Source: Flavobacterium psychrophilum
GTDB lineage: Bacteria; Bacteroidota; Bacteroidia; Flavobacteriales; Flavobacteriaceae
NCBI GenBank assembly: GCA_001708385.1
Contig: CP012388.1
Coordinates: 3,286,001 to 3,350,000 of the forward strand
Reading direction: 5' to 3'
DNA: 64,000 nucleotides
Each line of letters opens with the position of its first letter. The stretch's first letter is position 1. Positions 23,605 through 32,340 of the stretch are shown in pieces. The position numbers and the translations under genes were made by a program. Below the pieces are notes generated by a model. That model was given only the letters and a program-made list of their open reading frames with translations. It did not search any database and was not told the origin of the DNA.

Positions 23605-23620
23605 ATATTTGCGCAAATAT
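23605..23620. promoter_or_regulatory. 16-bp perfect palindrome, candidate operator
   Basis: ATATTTGCGCAAATAT is its own reverse complement. It lies in the 146-base divergent region between the AraC gene (start 23533) and the secreted repeat protein (start 23680) and contains ATTTG half-sites like partial -7 boxes on both strands. AraC proteins more often bind direct repeats, so the binder is uncertain. Confidence 0.55.
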
Positions 23621-23679
23621 TAGTATTATTTAGACTAAATACAAATAATTATTATTTAATTTTAAATTAACCAGAATTA

Positions 23680-26600
23680 ATGAACACTTATTACCAGTTA
23701 AAACGGGGGAAAGATCAACTGAATCAGCTGATTATGACCTGTTTTGTTTTTATGTTTTTTTTGAGTGCCAGTGCCCAGCAATGGGAATATTTGGGCGATC
23801 AGGGCGGCGTCTCTGCCGGAGGTTCAAGCTATCAGAGTATAGCTAAAGACGTAGCAGGAAATATTTATATTTCTTATTACGATGTTGTGGCAACAAAAGG
23901 ATCTGTTCAGAAGTACAATGGTACTTCATGGTCTTATGCGGGTGGAAGTGCCAGCATAACAGCGCAATATGCTACTTACAATTCACTATCTGCCGATGCT
24001 TTAGGTAATATATACCACACAAGCCAGGGAAGCGGCATGGAAGTTAGAAAATTTGATGGCACAGCATGGACTTCATTACCGGCTGTAACAAGCAGTACCG
24101 TTAACTTTCAGGCGAGTGTTGTAACAGCAAGCGGCGTTCTTGTAGCTGCAAACAACACAGGCAGCGGTACCGTAAAACGTTATGTAAACGGTGTATGGGA
24201 ACAAATTGGTTCGGCAGGATTTGCAGGCGGTACGCCTTTCTATCTTGATATGGTAACCGGAACAGATAATACGATATATGTTAGTTATGTAAGTAACGGT
24301 AATATATATGTAATTAAGAATGATGTAAATGCACCAGAAACACAATCGTGGTCGCATGTTGGTGGGTTAGAAGGTATCGCACCGGCTACATCAAGCGAGC
24401 AGTTTCGTGCAGCAATGGCTATAGATGCCAATAACAATATTTTCATAGCGTATACATCAGTTACTTCAGCTGGTAATAAATTAAACGTAAAAAAATACAA
24501 TGGCCTTGTATGGTCACAGGTAGGTGCTGAGAATTTTACAGATTACCGCGTGCATTATGTAAATATTGCAGCTAATGCTTCGGGTGTTCCGTATGTAATA
24601 TTTTCAAATTATGAAAACAGTCCTAATAATGGCAACCAGGTGATGAAGTTTGATGGTTCATCATGGGAAGCTGTAGGTTCAAACCCTGTTTCGGCAGGTG
24701 AAGCAAAAGGAAACGTAATTCTTTTTGATAATGCCGGTAATCCTGTAATAGCATATGCAGATTCTTCTACGGGAAAAACCATGGTAAGAAGGTTTGTAGA
24801 AAACCCGACAGTGACACCTGTACAGAGTGTTACTGTAACTACCCAAAATAATGCAGCAGCACAAATTACACAAAATGCAGGCACGCTTCAACTGGTTGCG
24901 TCCATTCTTCCGGCAGCAGCAGGACAGGGTGTAACATGGACAATCACTCAGGGATCGGAATTTGCTACAATAAACGAGAACGGACTTGTAACTGCCACAG
25001 CAAACGGTACTGTTACTGTAACCGCTACTTCTGTACAGGATGCAACTAAGACCGGAACGATAACAATCACAATATCAAACCAGGTTATAACTGGCGATTT
25101 GATTACAGGTTTTAACCGTGATATTATTGCTAATGGTGTCGGCAACGCTTCCGACTCATCAGAACTTGGCCTTGACGAAGTAAACACAAGGGCTTTGGTG
25201 TCTTTAGACTTTAAAGCTACCGCAAACAGCGCAGCGCCAACGCGAGGATTACCTGCAAACGGAGTAATAAGCAGTGCAAATACTGCGGGTGTTGTTTATC
25301 AGCTGGCAAACTATACTGGGCCAAACGCGCTCTATCTTACACCTTCTTATGTAACGGGATCTATCAATACGGTAAACTCCGGTACATTATCATTCCAGGC
25401 ACAGAACAAAGCAAAAGTATATATCTTGTACACGGCAGCAGGCGGTGGTTCATCTAACCTTACATATTCAGCTACAGTAAACTTTAGCGACGGAACTTCT
25501 CAGGCATCGACATTAACTGCTAATGACTGGTATTCAGGTTCAGGCTTTGCTATTAAAGGTATTGGCCGTGTAAACATGGCAAATAATAATCTTGAAGGCG
25601 ATGCAGAAAACCCAAGGCTATACGAAAGCGTTATTACGCTCGAAACAGCAAACCAGACTAAAACGATAACAGGCGTTAGTTTCACATTTGCAGGAGATGC
25701 GTCTGCTGAATATGGTGACCAGATAAGGCTTGCAATTTTATCGCTTGCTACGGGCGAAGCTACATCAACTCCACCTGAAAGTGCTATATCGGTTGTAACT
25801 TCAAATAATGGCCCGGCTGTTATTACAGAGAACTCGGCAGAAATAGACTTTGATGCATACATGGGCGATGACTATGTTGGTGAAAATATTATAACCTGGT
25901 CTATAGTTTCGGGTACGGGTAATGCTAATGTAGATCAGTACGGAAAAGTTACAGCAGTAAGCAACGGTACGGTAATGGTAAGGGCAACCTTAATTTCAGA
26001 TCCGTCTGTTTATGGCGAGCTAGAACTTACAATTTCGGGCCAGGTTGCAGGTTACTGCGAGGTTTATTTTATTAACGGATGTTCACCGGCGTCTATTAGT
26101 AATTTTTACACAACAGGAGGTTTTCCTAATATTAGTAATACTAGTTCGGGTTGTTTAAGTAGTAATGACCTTAGCGGGTATAGCGATTACACATCTACTG
26201 TTTTAGGAGCGACAAGAAACACAACAGTAACATTTAATTTTGAGTTTACTTCCGAGGCGGCATATGCACCGTTTCTTTCTGCATGGATAGACTGGAACCA
26301 TGATTTTATATTCCAGGATAGTGAGAGAGTATTTGTATCACAAGATCAGGAAACAGATAATTACGTACAGTTTACAGCTACTGTACCTGCTAATGCTTCC
26401 CTTGGTCAAACAAGAATGCGTTTTAAAGCAGTTGGCGGTTGGGTAGGCTCAGGAGCATGTGGCTATAACTCATTCGGAGAAATAGAAGATTATACCATTA
26501 CTATTCTTGATCAGGGAATTGTGCCTGAAATTACAATAGTGACACAGAACGATGCACCTGCTGCAATTACAACTAATGATGGCACACTTCAGTTAGTAGC

Positions 26601-28404
26601 AGACGTTACGCCTACACCTGCACCGGTACTATGGTCTGTTATAGCAGGAAACGTTTACGGCAGCGTAAGTGCTGACGGCCTTGTTACAGCATTAAACAAC
26701 GGAACTATTACAGTTAGGGCAAGATTAGCTTCTGATACTTCAGTATATGATGATATTGAAGTTACTATCTCTAACCAGATAATACTTGTAGAGAGTCTTA
26801 CGGTTTCAACATGGGATAATGTTCCGGCGGCTATTACAACTACCGATGGTACATTACAGCTTGTAGCTACTATACTTCCGGTAAATGCAGACAACAGCAA
26901 TGTAACCTGGACAATTACCGAAGGTGCTGCCTTTGCAACTGTATCTTCAACAGGACTTGTAACGGCTACGGCTAACGGTACTGTAACAGTAAAAGCTACA
27001 TCCGTAGAAAATGATGAGGTTTTTGATGATATTGAGATCGAAATTTCAAACCAGTATGTTGCTGTAACAGGTATTACTGTTTCAGTTAAAGATGCAGCAG
27101 CAGCAACTATAACAACAAATGAGGGCACACTTCAGCTTGTAACTGTAATTGCACCTGTTGATGCGTTAGATAAAGAAGTAACCTGGACAATTGTTAGCGG
27201 AAGCGAATTTGCTACTGTTGACGCAAACGGACTAGTAACAGCTTCAGCCAACGGAACAGTTACGGTAAGGGCTACCTCTCAGGATAATGATACGCTATAT
27301 GATGAAATTGACATTGTAATCTCTAACCAGTATGTTGCGGTAACTGCAATTGCAGTTTCGGTTAAAGATGATGCAGCGGCAGTTATTACAACTGCGGAAG
27401 GTACACTTCAGCTTGAAGCTGCAATCACACCAAACGATGCTACAAATGCAGATGTAACATGGTCTATTGTCAGCGGAAGTGAATTTGCTACTGTTGATGC
27501 AAACGGACTAGTAACAGCTATCGCTAACGGTACAGTTACAGTTAGGGCTACATCTGTAGATACAACTACATTGTTCAATGAAATTGACATTGTAATCTCT
27601 AACCAGCATATTGCGGTTACAGCAATTGCAGTTTCGGTTAAAGATAATGCAGCGGCAACTATTACAACTAATGAGGGCACGCTTCAGCTTGAAGCTGCGA
27701 TCACGCCAAATGATGCTACAGAAACAGATGTTACTTGGACTATTATCAGCGGAAGCGAATTTGCTACCGTTGATGCGAACGGCCTTGTAACAGCTATCGC
27801 TAACGGTACAGTTACAGTTAGGGCTACATCTGTAGATACAACTACATTGTTCGATGAAATTGATGTTGTAATCTCTAACCAGTATGTTGCGGTAACTGCA
27901 CTTACAGTTTCGGTTAAAGATGATGCAGCGGCAGTTATTACAACTGCGGAAGGTACACTTCAGCTTGAAGCTACGATAGTTCCGGCAGATACTACAAATG
28001 CAGATGTCACTTGGAGTATTGTCAGCGGAAGCGAATTTGCTACTGTTAATGCAAACGGTCTTGTAACAGCTATCGCTAACGGTACAGTTACGATAAGGGC
28101 TACATCTCAGGATGATGCCACACTATTTGACGATATTGAAATACTAATCAGCGGGCAGACATTAGGCACTGACGATTTTGAAACTTCGAAATTTGCAATG
28201 TACCCTAACCCGTCTCATGGTGAAGTAACAATTAGCTCTTCTGAAACAGTACAGCAGATAGTTATCTTTAATTTGATAGGACAAAAAGTGTATGAAGGTA
28301 AAGGAACTACTATTGATCTTTCAGGTAAAGAAGATGGAGTTTACCTGGTACAGGCAACATTTGAAGATGGTGCTGTAACTACACAGAAACTTATTAAAAA
28401 GTAA
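23680..28404 (+). CDS. Giant secreted protein: propeller-like repeats, eight BIG2 domains, GEVED domain, T9SS sorting domain
   Basis: 1574 residues. Signal peptide (MTCFVFMFFLSASA then QQ; the shorter start at 23734 is equally possible). Residues about 40-370 have recurring KYNGTSWSYAGG / KFDGSSWEAVGS units, like a propeller. Then BIG2 (bacterial Ig-like 2) domain 1, a jelly-roll-like region (about 470-700), BIG2 domain 2, a GEVED domain at about 790-945 (AWIDWNHDFIF, GYNSFGEIEDYTI), and BIG2 domains 3-8, of which 4-8 repeat with exact 276-bp (92-residue) spacing. The last ~75 residues are a type A T9SS sorting domain (FAMYPNPSHGEVTI ... GVYLVQATFEDG ... KLIKK), so it is exported by T9SS and anchored or released at the surface. 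Probable adhesin or matrix protein; ligand unknown. Confidence 0.9.
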   Translation: MNTYYQLKRGKDQLNQLIMTCFVFMFFLSASAQQWEYLGDQGGVSAGGSSYQSIAKDVAGNIYISYYDVVATKGSVQKYNGTSWSYAGGSASITAQYATYNSLSADALGNIYHTSQGSGMEVRKFDGTAWTSLPAVTSSTVNFQASVVTASGVLVAANNTGSGTVKRYVNGVWEQIGSAGFAGGTPFYLDMVTGTDNTIYVSYVSNGNIYVIKNDVNAPETQSWSHVGGLEGIAPATSSEQFRAAMAIDANNNIFIAYTSVTSAGNKLNVKKYNGLVWSQVGAENFTDYRVHYVNIAANASGVPYVIFSNYENSPNNGNQVMKFDGSSWEAVGSNPVSAGEAKGNVILFDNAGNPVIAYADSSTGKTMVRRFVENPTVTPVQSVTVTTQNNAAAQITQNAGTLQLVASILPAAAGQGVTWTITQGSEFATINENGLVTATANGTVTVTATSVQDATKTGTITITISNQVITGDLITGFNRDIIANGVGNASDSSELGLDEVNTRALVSLDFKATANSAAPTRGLPANGVISSANTAGVVYQLANYTGPNALYLTPSYVTGSINTVNSGTLSFQAQNKAKVYILYTAAGGGSSNLTYSATVNFSDGTSQASTLTANDWYSGSGFAIKGIGRVNMANNNLEGDAENPRLYESVITLETANQTKTITGVSFTFAGDASAEYGDQIRLAILSLATGEATSTPPESAISVVTSNNGPAVITENSAEIDFDAYMGDDYVGENIITWSIVSGTGNANVDQYGKVTAVSNGTVMVRATLISDPSVYGELELTISGQVAGYCEVYFINGCSPASISNFYTTGGFPNISNTSSGCLSSNDLSGYSDYTSTVLGATRNTTVTFNFEFTSEAAYAPFLSAWIDWNHDFIFQDSERVFVSQDQETDNYVQFTATVPANASLGQTRMRFKAVGGWVGSGACGYNSFGEIEDYTITILDQGIVPEITIVTQNDAPAAITTNDGTLQLVADVTPTPAPVLWSVIAGNVYGSVSADGLVTALNNGTITVRARLASDTSVYDDIEVTISNQIILVESLTVSTWDNVPAAITTTDGTLQLVATILPVNADNSNVTWTITEGAAFATVSSTGLVTATANGTVTVKATSVENDEVFDDIEIEISNQYVAVTGITVSVKDAAAATITTNEGTLQLVTVIAPVDALDKEVTWTIVSGSEFATVDANGLVTASANGTVTVRATSQDNDTLYDEIDIVISNQYVAVTAIAVSVKDDAAAVITTAEGTLQLEAAITPNDATNADVTWSIVSGSEFATVDANGLVTAIANGTVTVRATSVDTTTLFNEIDIVISNQHIAVTAIAVSVKDNAAATITTNEGTLQLEAAITPNDATETDVTWTIISGSEFATVDANGLVTAIANGTVTVRATSVDTTTLFDEIDVVISNQYVAVTALTVSVKDDAAAVITTAEGTLQLEATIVPADTTNADVTWSIVSGSEFATVNANGLVTAIANGTVTIRATSQDDATLFDDIEILISGQTLGTDDFETSKFAMYPNPSHGEVTISSSETVQQIVIFNLIGQKVYEGKGTTIDLSGKEDGVYLVQATFEDGAVTTQKLIKK
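26779..28158 (+). repeat. Five tandem 276-bp repeats (BIG2 units)
   Basis: Units begin at 26779, 27055, 27331, 27607 and 27883, each exactly 276 bases. Identity rises toward the 3' end; the third and fourth units share long identical blocks (for example the segments at 27527 and 27803 that encode NGTVTVRATSVDTTTLF), a sign of recent duplication or gene conversion. Confidence 0.9.
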
Positions 28405-28438
28405 TTTCTTTTTCACATATCCATATTTATCCAAAAAA

Positions 28439-28468
28439 GGCAGAAGTATACTACTTCTGCCTTTTTCT
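28439..28468. terminator. Bidirectional terminator after the giant secreted protein
   Basis: Perfect 10-bp stem GGCAGAAGTA (28439-28448) / TACTTCTGCC (28452-28461), loop TAC, T-run after it and A-run before it. Confidence 0.85.
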
Positions 28469-28469
28469 T

Positions 28470-28829
28470 TTATAGTTTCCGGGTTTGTTTTTCCTTCCAC
28501 TTTTCCCAACCCAATATATCTTTACGTATATCTTTCTCCCAGTCATTGCCAAACTTTTCAGCGAGGTGATTTAGTACGTGTACATTGTACTCTGAGTAGT
28601 CACTAAGCGATGGAGGGGGAGTACAACCAAAGTCATGGTACGCTATGTTATAGTTGGCAACAAATTCAGCATCCTTGTCAGTAACTCTGGACGCGATACC
28701 ACCAATAAAGTACAATTGAATTTTATCATTCTCCAGATCACGCTGAAACTTTTGTTCAGGTGTTTGCTTTGTAGTTTGCGCATATCCAGATGTAGAAACG
28801 ATAAATAAAAGAAGCATTAATATTCTCAT
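28470..28829 (-). CDS. Small exported hypothetical protein
   Basis: 119 residues with signal peptide (RILMLLLFIVSTSGYA then Q). The mature part is charged and helical, with a distinct GGIASRVTDKDAEFVANYNI block, a CTPPPSL turn and a Trp-rich end (DWEKDIRKDILGWEKWKEK). I recognise the style from other Flavobacteriaceae but no named family. It follows the VWA fusion gene on the same strand 42 bases later and may belong to the sigma-factor operon. Confidence 0.7.
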   Translation of the reverse strand: MRILMLLLFIVSTSGYAQTTKQTPEQKFQRDLENDKIQLYFIGGIASRVTDKDAEFVANYNIAYHDFGCTPPPSLSDYSEYNVHVLNHLAEKFGNDWEKDIRKDILGWEKWKEKQTRKL

Positions 28830-28871
28830 AATAATGTAATTTGATGATTAGTATGGTTCGTGGCTAGACAA

Positions 28872-31667
28872 TTACTGTTTAACCATATCTGTCAGTCGTA
28901 CAAATTCTGCTCTGTAACCTTCCGGATCATATTGCAAGCCTTGTTTTGCAAGTGCTTTTATCTCGTCAGTTTTTTTGTTGGGAACGAGTTGTGAATCCCT
29001 TAATTTCAGTCCAAACCACGCGACCGCAGCCGAGAATTTAAAATCGCCCGATGTGTTTTGAAGCGGTAACGGATCGTTTGGAATCACTTTTACGATCTCA
29101 GTACTTTTATCTTCATTAGGTTTTTTAGACCGGAACTTAATTGTTGCCAACTCGTCGTTGTATTGATTAGCCGTGCCTGTAGGCTGACTGTATTTCAGGT
29201 TGGTAGCAGGGGTAAAGTAACCACTTTTTATACCGATCGGTATAATTTCATAAAGTGCCGTTACAGTATGCCCGCTGCCAAGCTCTCCGGCATCAATCGC
29301 ATCGTTAGTAAAGTCTTCATCACGAAGTTTACGGTTCTCATAACCGATTAATCGGTACGATTGTACATGTTTCGGGTTAAACTCAATCTGAATCTTAACA
29401 TCTTTGGCGATAGCATACATAGAACCTTTAAATTCCTTGTTGAGGTAACGGTTTGCTTCCTGCATGTTATCTATATAGGCATAGTTACCGTTGCCTTTGT
29501 CGGCAAGCACTTCAATTTTAGAATCTTTATAGTTTCCCATTCCGTAGCCAAGGCAGGTAAGGAAAACTCCGCTTTTGCGTTTCTCTTTAATAAGCTGCTG
29601 CATGTCTTTGTCAGAAGATGCACCTACATTAAAGTCGCCATCGGTCGCCAGTATAACACGGTTGTTCCCACCTTTTATAAAGTTTTCCTGAGCCGTTTTG
29701 TAGGCTAGTTCTATACCTTCGCCGCCGGCAGTGCTTCCGCCTGCGCTTAGTTTGTCCAGTGCGGCATATATTTTATCTTTTTCATCTCCCCCGGTAGAAG
29801 GCAGTACCAATCCTGCCGAACCTGCGTAAACCACAATAGAAATCCTGTCTTTATCGCGCATTTGTTTAATCAAAAGCTTAATAGATTCCCTAAGCAAAGG
29901 CAGCTTGTTTTCTTCGTTCATTGATCCCGAAACATCAATAAGAAAAACAAAGTTGGAAGCAGGAAGTTTATCATCAGGAATTATTTTTCCCTGAAGCCCT
30001 ATCTTCAAAAGTTTGTGTTGCGGATTCCACGGTGCGTTGCTGTATTCCGTGTTTATCGAAAACGGCTCATTACCTGTAGGCTGCGGATATTGGTACTTAA
30101 AAAAGTTGATTATCTCTTCCACACGAACCGCGTCTTTAGGTACCGGCTGTCCGTTGTTAAGAAAACGTCTAATGTTGGTGTAAGATGCATTATCTACATC
30201 TATAGAAAAAGTAGAAAGTGGGGCAGTAGCAGGATTTTCAAACGGGTTCTCTACAAACGATTCATATTCTTCCTGGTTTACCTCTAGAGGTTCAGGGGCT
30301 ACAGGTTGAAATTGTTCGGGATGTTCTTTTAAAAGCTTTCTCTGTTCTTTATGGAATCGTTTAAGGTCTTTCTTAACCTTTTTAGAAAACTCTTTTTTTA
30401 TCTTTATAATTATAACCCCATTAATACCTCTATTGCCATATATTGATATAACTCCGGCATCCTTAAGAACACTTACAGATTCTATGTAATCGGGATTTAT
30501 TATACTGAATGATTCTTTACCTAAAGGTACACCATCAACAACATAGAGAGGTTCCGGGTTACCATTTATAGAGCCAAAACACCTCATAACTACGGTACTA
30601 TTAGCACCCGGCTGACCCGCGCCTGTTGTAACTTCTAATCCGGGCACTTGTCCGTTTAGCGTTTTTATAAAATTGGCGTTTGGCCTGCCTTTAATTGTTT
30701 TTCCCACACTATTTGTGTCTCCATCTCTATATGTACGAGAAGGTGTACTAAGATATCCGAGAGTGTTGGTGTTACTAGTCGACGCTATTTCTTGCTTTTT
30801 TGCCCTTCTTCTTTCTTTTCTTGAAGTAGTTCCGTATCCCATAACAACAACTTCATCAAGTGTTGTAATGTCATCTTTAAGCTTAAAATCTACTTTGTCT
30901 TTGCGTTTACCCAACGTTACTTTTTCAGACTGCATGCCTACATAAGTAGCTATAAGTCTTTCGCCTTCTTTAGCATCGATTATGTAATTACCATCAAAGT
31001 CGGTTGTCGCTATTTTAGTAGTGCCCTCAATTATAACCTTTGCTCCTGGAAGTGGCATTCCCTGGTTATCTGTAATTACCCCTGTAAACTGCTTTTTATC
31101 TGTAATTGCAGGTTTTGCAGTTTCAACATATGCTGTAGTTTCTACTGTTGTTTTTTCTTTATCCATCTCACCGTAAGGATCGGCAACCGGAGTTACAGCT
31201 ACTGTCTCTTCACTACTTGGTGCTAAGGCATACGATTCAACCATAGGTAGTTCTTCAGTAGCCTGACTTCTTGCGGGAGCAGTTGCCGCAGAAGTGATGG
31301 TTTTACTCCTTTGACGTAACGATTTTATTGTTTCATTCGTAACAACCTCTTCCTTTTCTGTAGCTTTTGTCCGATCAAAAGTCTCCTTTACTTTCTGTGT
31401 ATCAACAACAGTAACATTATTTTCGGGAATAGAATCAGGTGTAACTATCGGGGTGTTCTTTTCATTGGTAAGCATAAAGAAACCAATACTCATGAATAAC
31501 AGAAATACAGCTGCCATTCCGGTATATTTCCACCAGGCGGCAATAGTGCGTTGTTTTTTGTTATCCAGCTTTTCTTCAACGCGGTTCCACACCGCGTCCA
31601 TGCGTGCAAAGCCCTTGTCTTCGGCTTTACCGGCTGCGTCTTTAAATATTTTATCTTGATTTTCCAT
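28872..31667 (-). CDS. Membrane VWA-domain protein fused to CarboxypepD_reg and TonB-plug-like domains
   Basis: 931 residues from the ATG at 31667 (MENQDK), preferred over 31694 because it leaves the N-terminus like an anti-sigma region. Order: 45 cytoplasmic residues, one TM helix (about 48-68), a Ser/Thr/Glu-rich linker, a CarboxypepD_reg (DUF4480) domain at about 192-275 (GVITDNQGMPLPGAKVIIEG), a TonB-receptor plug-like domain without barrel at about 320-420 (VVDGVPLG, SVLKDAGVISIYGNRGINGV), a VWA domain at about 540-735 with intact MIDAS DVSGSMN near 578, and a C-terminal YfbK/DUF3520 domain. The gene overlaps the sigma-factor gene by 17 bases, the usual place of an anti-sigma factor. Confidence 0.88.
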   Translation of the reverse strand: MENQDKIFKDAAGKAEDKGFARMDAVWNRVEEKLDNKKQRTIAAWWKYTGMAAVFLLFMSIGFFMLTNEKNTPIVTPDSIPENNVTVVDTQKVKETFDRTKATEKEEVVTNETIKSLRQRSKTITSAATAPARSQATEELPMVESYALAPSSEETVAVTPVADPYGEMDKEKTTVETTAYVETAKPAITDKKQFTGVITDNQGMPLPGAKVIIEGTTKIATTDFDGNYIIDAKEGERLIATYVGMQSEKVTLGKRKDKVDFKLKDDITTLDEVVVMGYGTTSRKERRRAKKQEIASTSNTNTLGYLSTPSRTYRDGDTNSVGKTIKGRPNANFIKTLNGQVPGLEVTTGAGQPGANSTVVMRCFGSINGNPEPLYVVDGVPLGKESFSIINPDYIESVSVLKDAGVISIYGNRGINGVIIIKIKKEFSKKVKKDLKRFHKEQRKLLKEHPEQFQPVAPEPLEVNQEEYESFVENPFENPATAPLSTFSIDVDNASYTNIRRFLNNGQPVPKDAVRVEEIINFFKYQYPQPTGNEPFSINTEYSNAPWNPQHKLLKIGLQGKIIPDDKLPASNFVFLIDVSGSMNEENKLPLLRESIKLLIKQMRDKDRISIVVYAGSAGLVLPSTGGDEKDKIYAALDKLSAGGSTAGGEGIELAYKTAQENFIKGGNNRVILATDGDFNVGASSDKDMQQLIKEKRKSGVFLTCLGYGMGNYKDSKIEVLADKGNGNYAYIDNMQEANRYLNKEFKGSMYAIAKDVKIQIEFNPKHVQSYRLIGYENRKLRDEDFTNDAIDAGELGSGHTVTALYEIIPIGIKSGYFTPATNLKYSQPTGTANQYNDELATIKFRSKKPNEDKSTEIVKVIPNDPLPLQNTSGDFKFSAAVAWFGLKLRDSQLVPNKKTDEIKALAKQGLQYDPEGYRAEFVRLTDMVKQ

Positions 31668-32205
31668 GACTGTTCTCGTTTTGGTAATAAACATTGTTTA
31701 CTAGTTCTTTCAGCTTGCTGCGGGAGACGTTTAATTGTGATTTGGATGTTCCCTCAGAAATATTCAGCATGGTAGCAATTTCTTTGTGTGAGTAGCCTTC
31801 TATGGCGAACAGGTTAAATACTGTCCTGCAGCCTTCGGGCAGATAGGTAAGCAGCTTTAGCAGGTCCTCTTCCTCAAGCCCGGCCGATTGGGCTTCGGAT
31901 GGTTCTGTGCCACGGCTCATGTCTTCAATATAGATATTGAAGTTTACATTCTTTTTAAGGCTCATCAGGCATTGGTTCACTGCAATTTTGCGTGCCCAGG
32001 CCTCAAACGCCTTAATTTCTTTAAGTTGGTCAAGTTTAGTAAAGATAGTGTAGAAGGCATCGGCCACTGCCTCTTCTATCTCTTCCTCGCTTTTCAGGTA
32101 CCTCTTGCAAGTATGGTAAAGTTTAGGAGCCATAAGCTCATACACCTGTCTCTGGGAGTCCCGGTGCATTTTCCTGCATGCTGTTATGAGTTTTTCGTCT
32201 ATCAC
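31651..32205 (-). CDS. ECF-type RNA polymerase sigma factor
   Basis: 184 residues. Region 2 at about 10-80 (QRQVYELMAPKLYHTCKRYL ... AVADAFYTIFTKLDQL, then KAFEAWARKIAVNQCL) and region 4 at about 120-175 (LTYLPEGCRTVFNLFAIEGYSHKEIATMLNISEGTSKSQL). Sigma-70 family, group IV as in Bacteroidota ECF factors. It overlaps the VWA/plug fusion gene by 17 bases, so the fusion is probably its regulator. A hairpin cluster lies 66-117 bases upstream of its start. Confidence 0.92.
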   Translation of the reverse strand: MIDEKLITACRKMHRDSQRQVYELMAPKLYHTCKRYLKSEEEIEEAVADAFYTIFTKLDQLKEIKAFEAWARKIAVNQCLMSLKKNVNFNIYIEDMSRGTEPSEAQSAGLEEEDLLKLLTYLPEGCRTVFNLFAIEGYSHKEIATMLNISEGTSKSQLNVSRSKLKELVNNVYYQNENSHGKSR

Positions 32206-32263
32206 AATTCGTCTCTTTGTGTATATAGATTAGAAAACTTCTGAAAAGGTTGGGAGGGGAGTG

Positions 32264-32322
32264 AAAAAAAGTTTGCAGTATTTAGTCGCAGTTTGCAGTA
32301 GTTTCGCGGAACTACTGCAAAC
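32264..32322 (-). promoter_or_regulatory. Candidate attenuator: alternative hairpins before the sigma-factor gene
   Basis: On the minus strand GTTTGCAGTAGTT (32310-32322) can pair with AACTACTGCAAAC (32291-32303, loop of 6) or with TACTGCAAAC (32271-32280), which is followed directly by T7 (32264-32270). The first pairing excludes the second. The element lies between the stop of the propeller-like gene (32341) and the sigma-factor start (32205). Confidence 0.5.
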
Positions 32323-32340
32323 TGTGATTGCAACTGATGA

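Noticed and set aside
26779..28158. Regular repeats examined as a CRISPR array
   Set aside because: Units are 276 bp, without unique spacers, and encode BIG2 domains in frame.
24076..28509. Several 70-157 codon minus-strand ORFs under the giant secreted protein
   Set aside because: They are antisense products of the repetitive coding sequence with few stop codons; none resembles a protein family.
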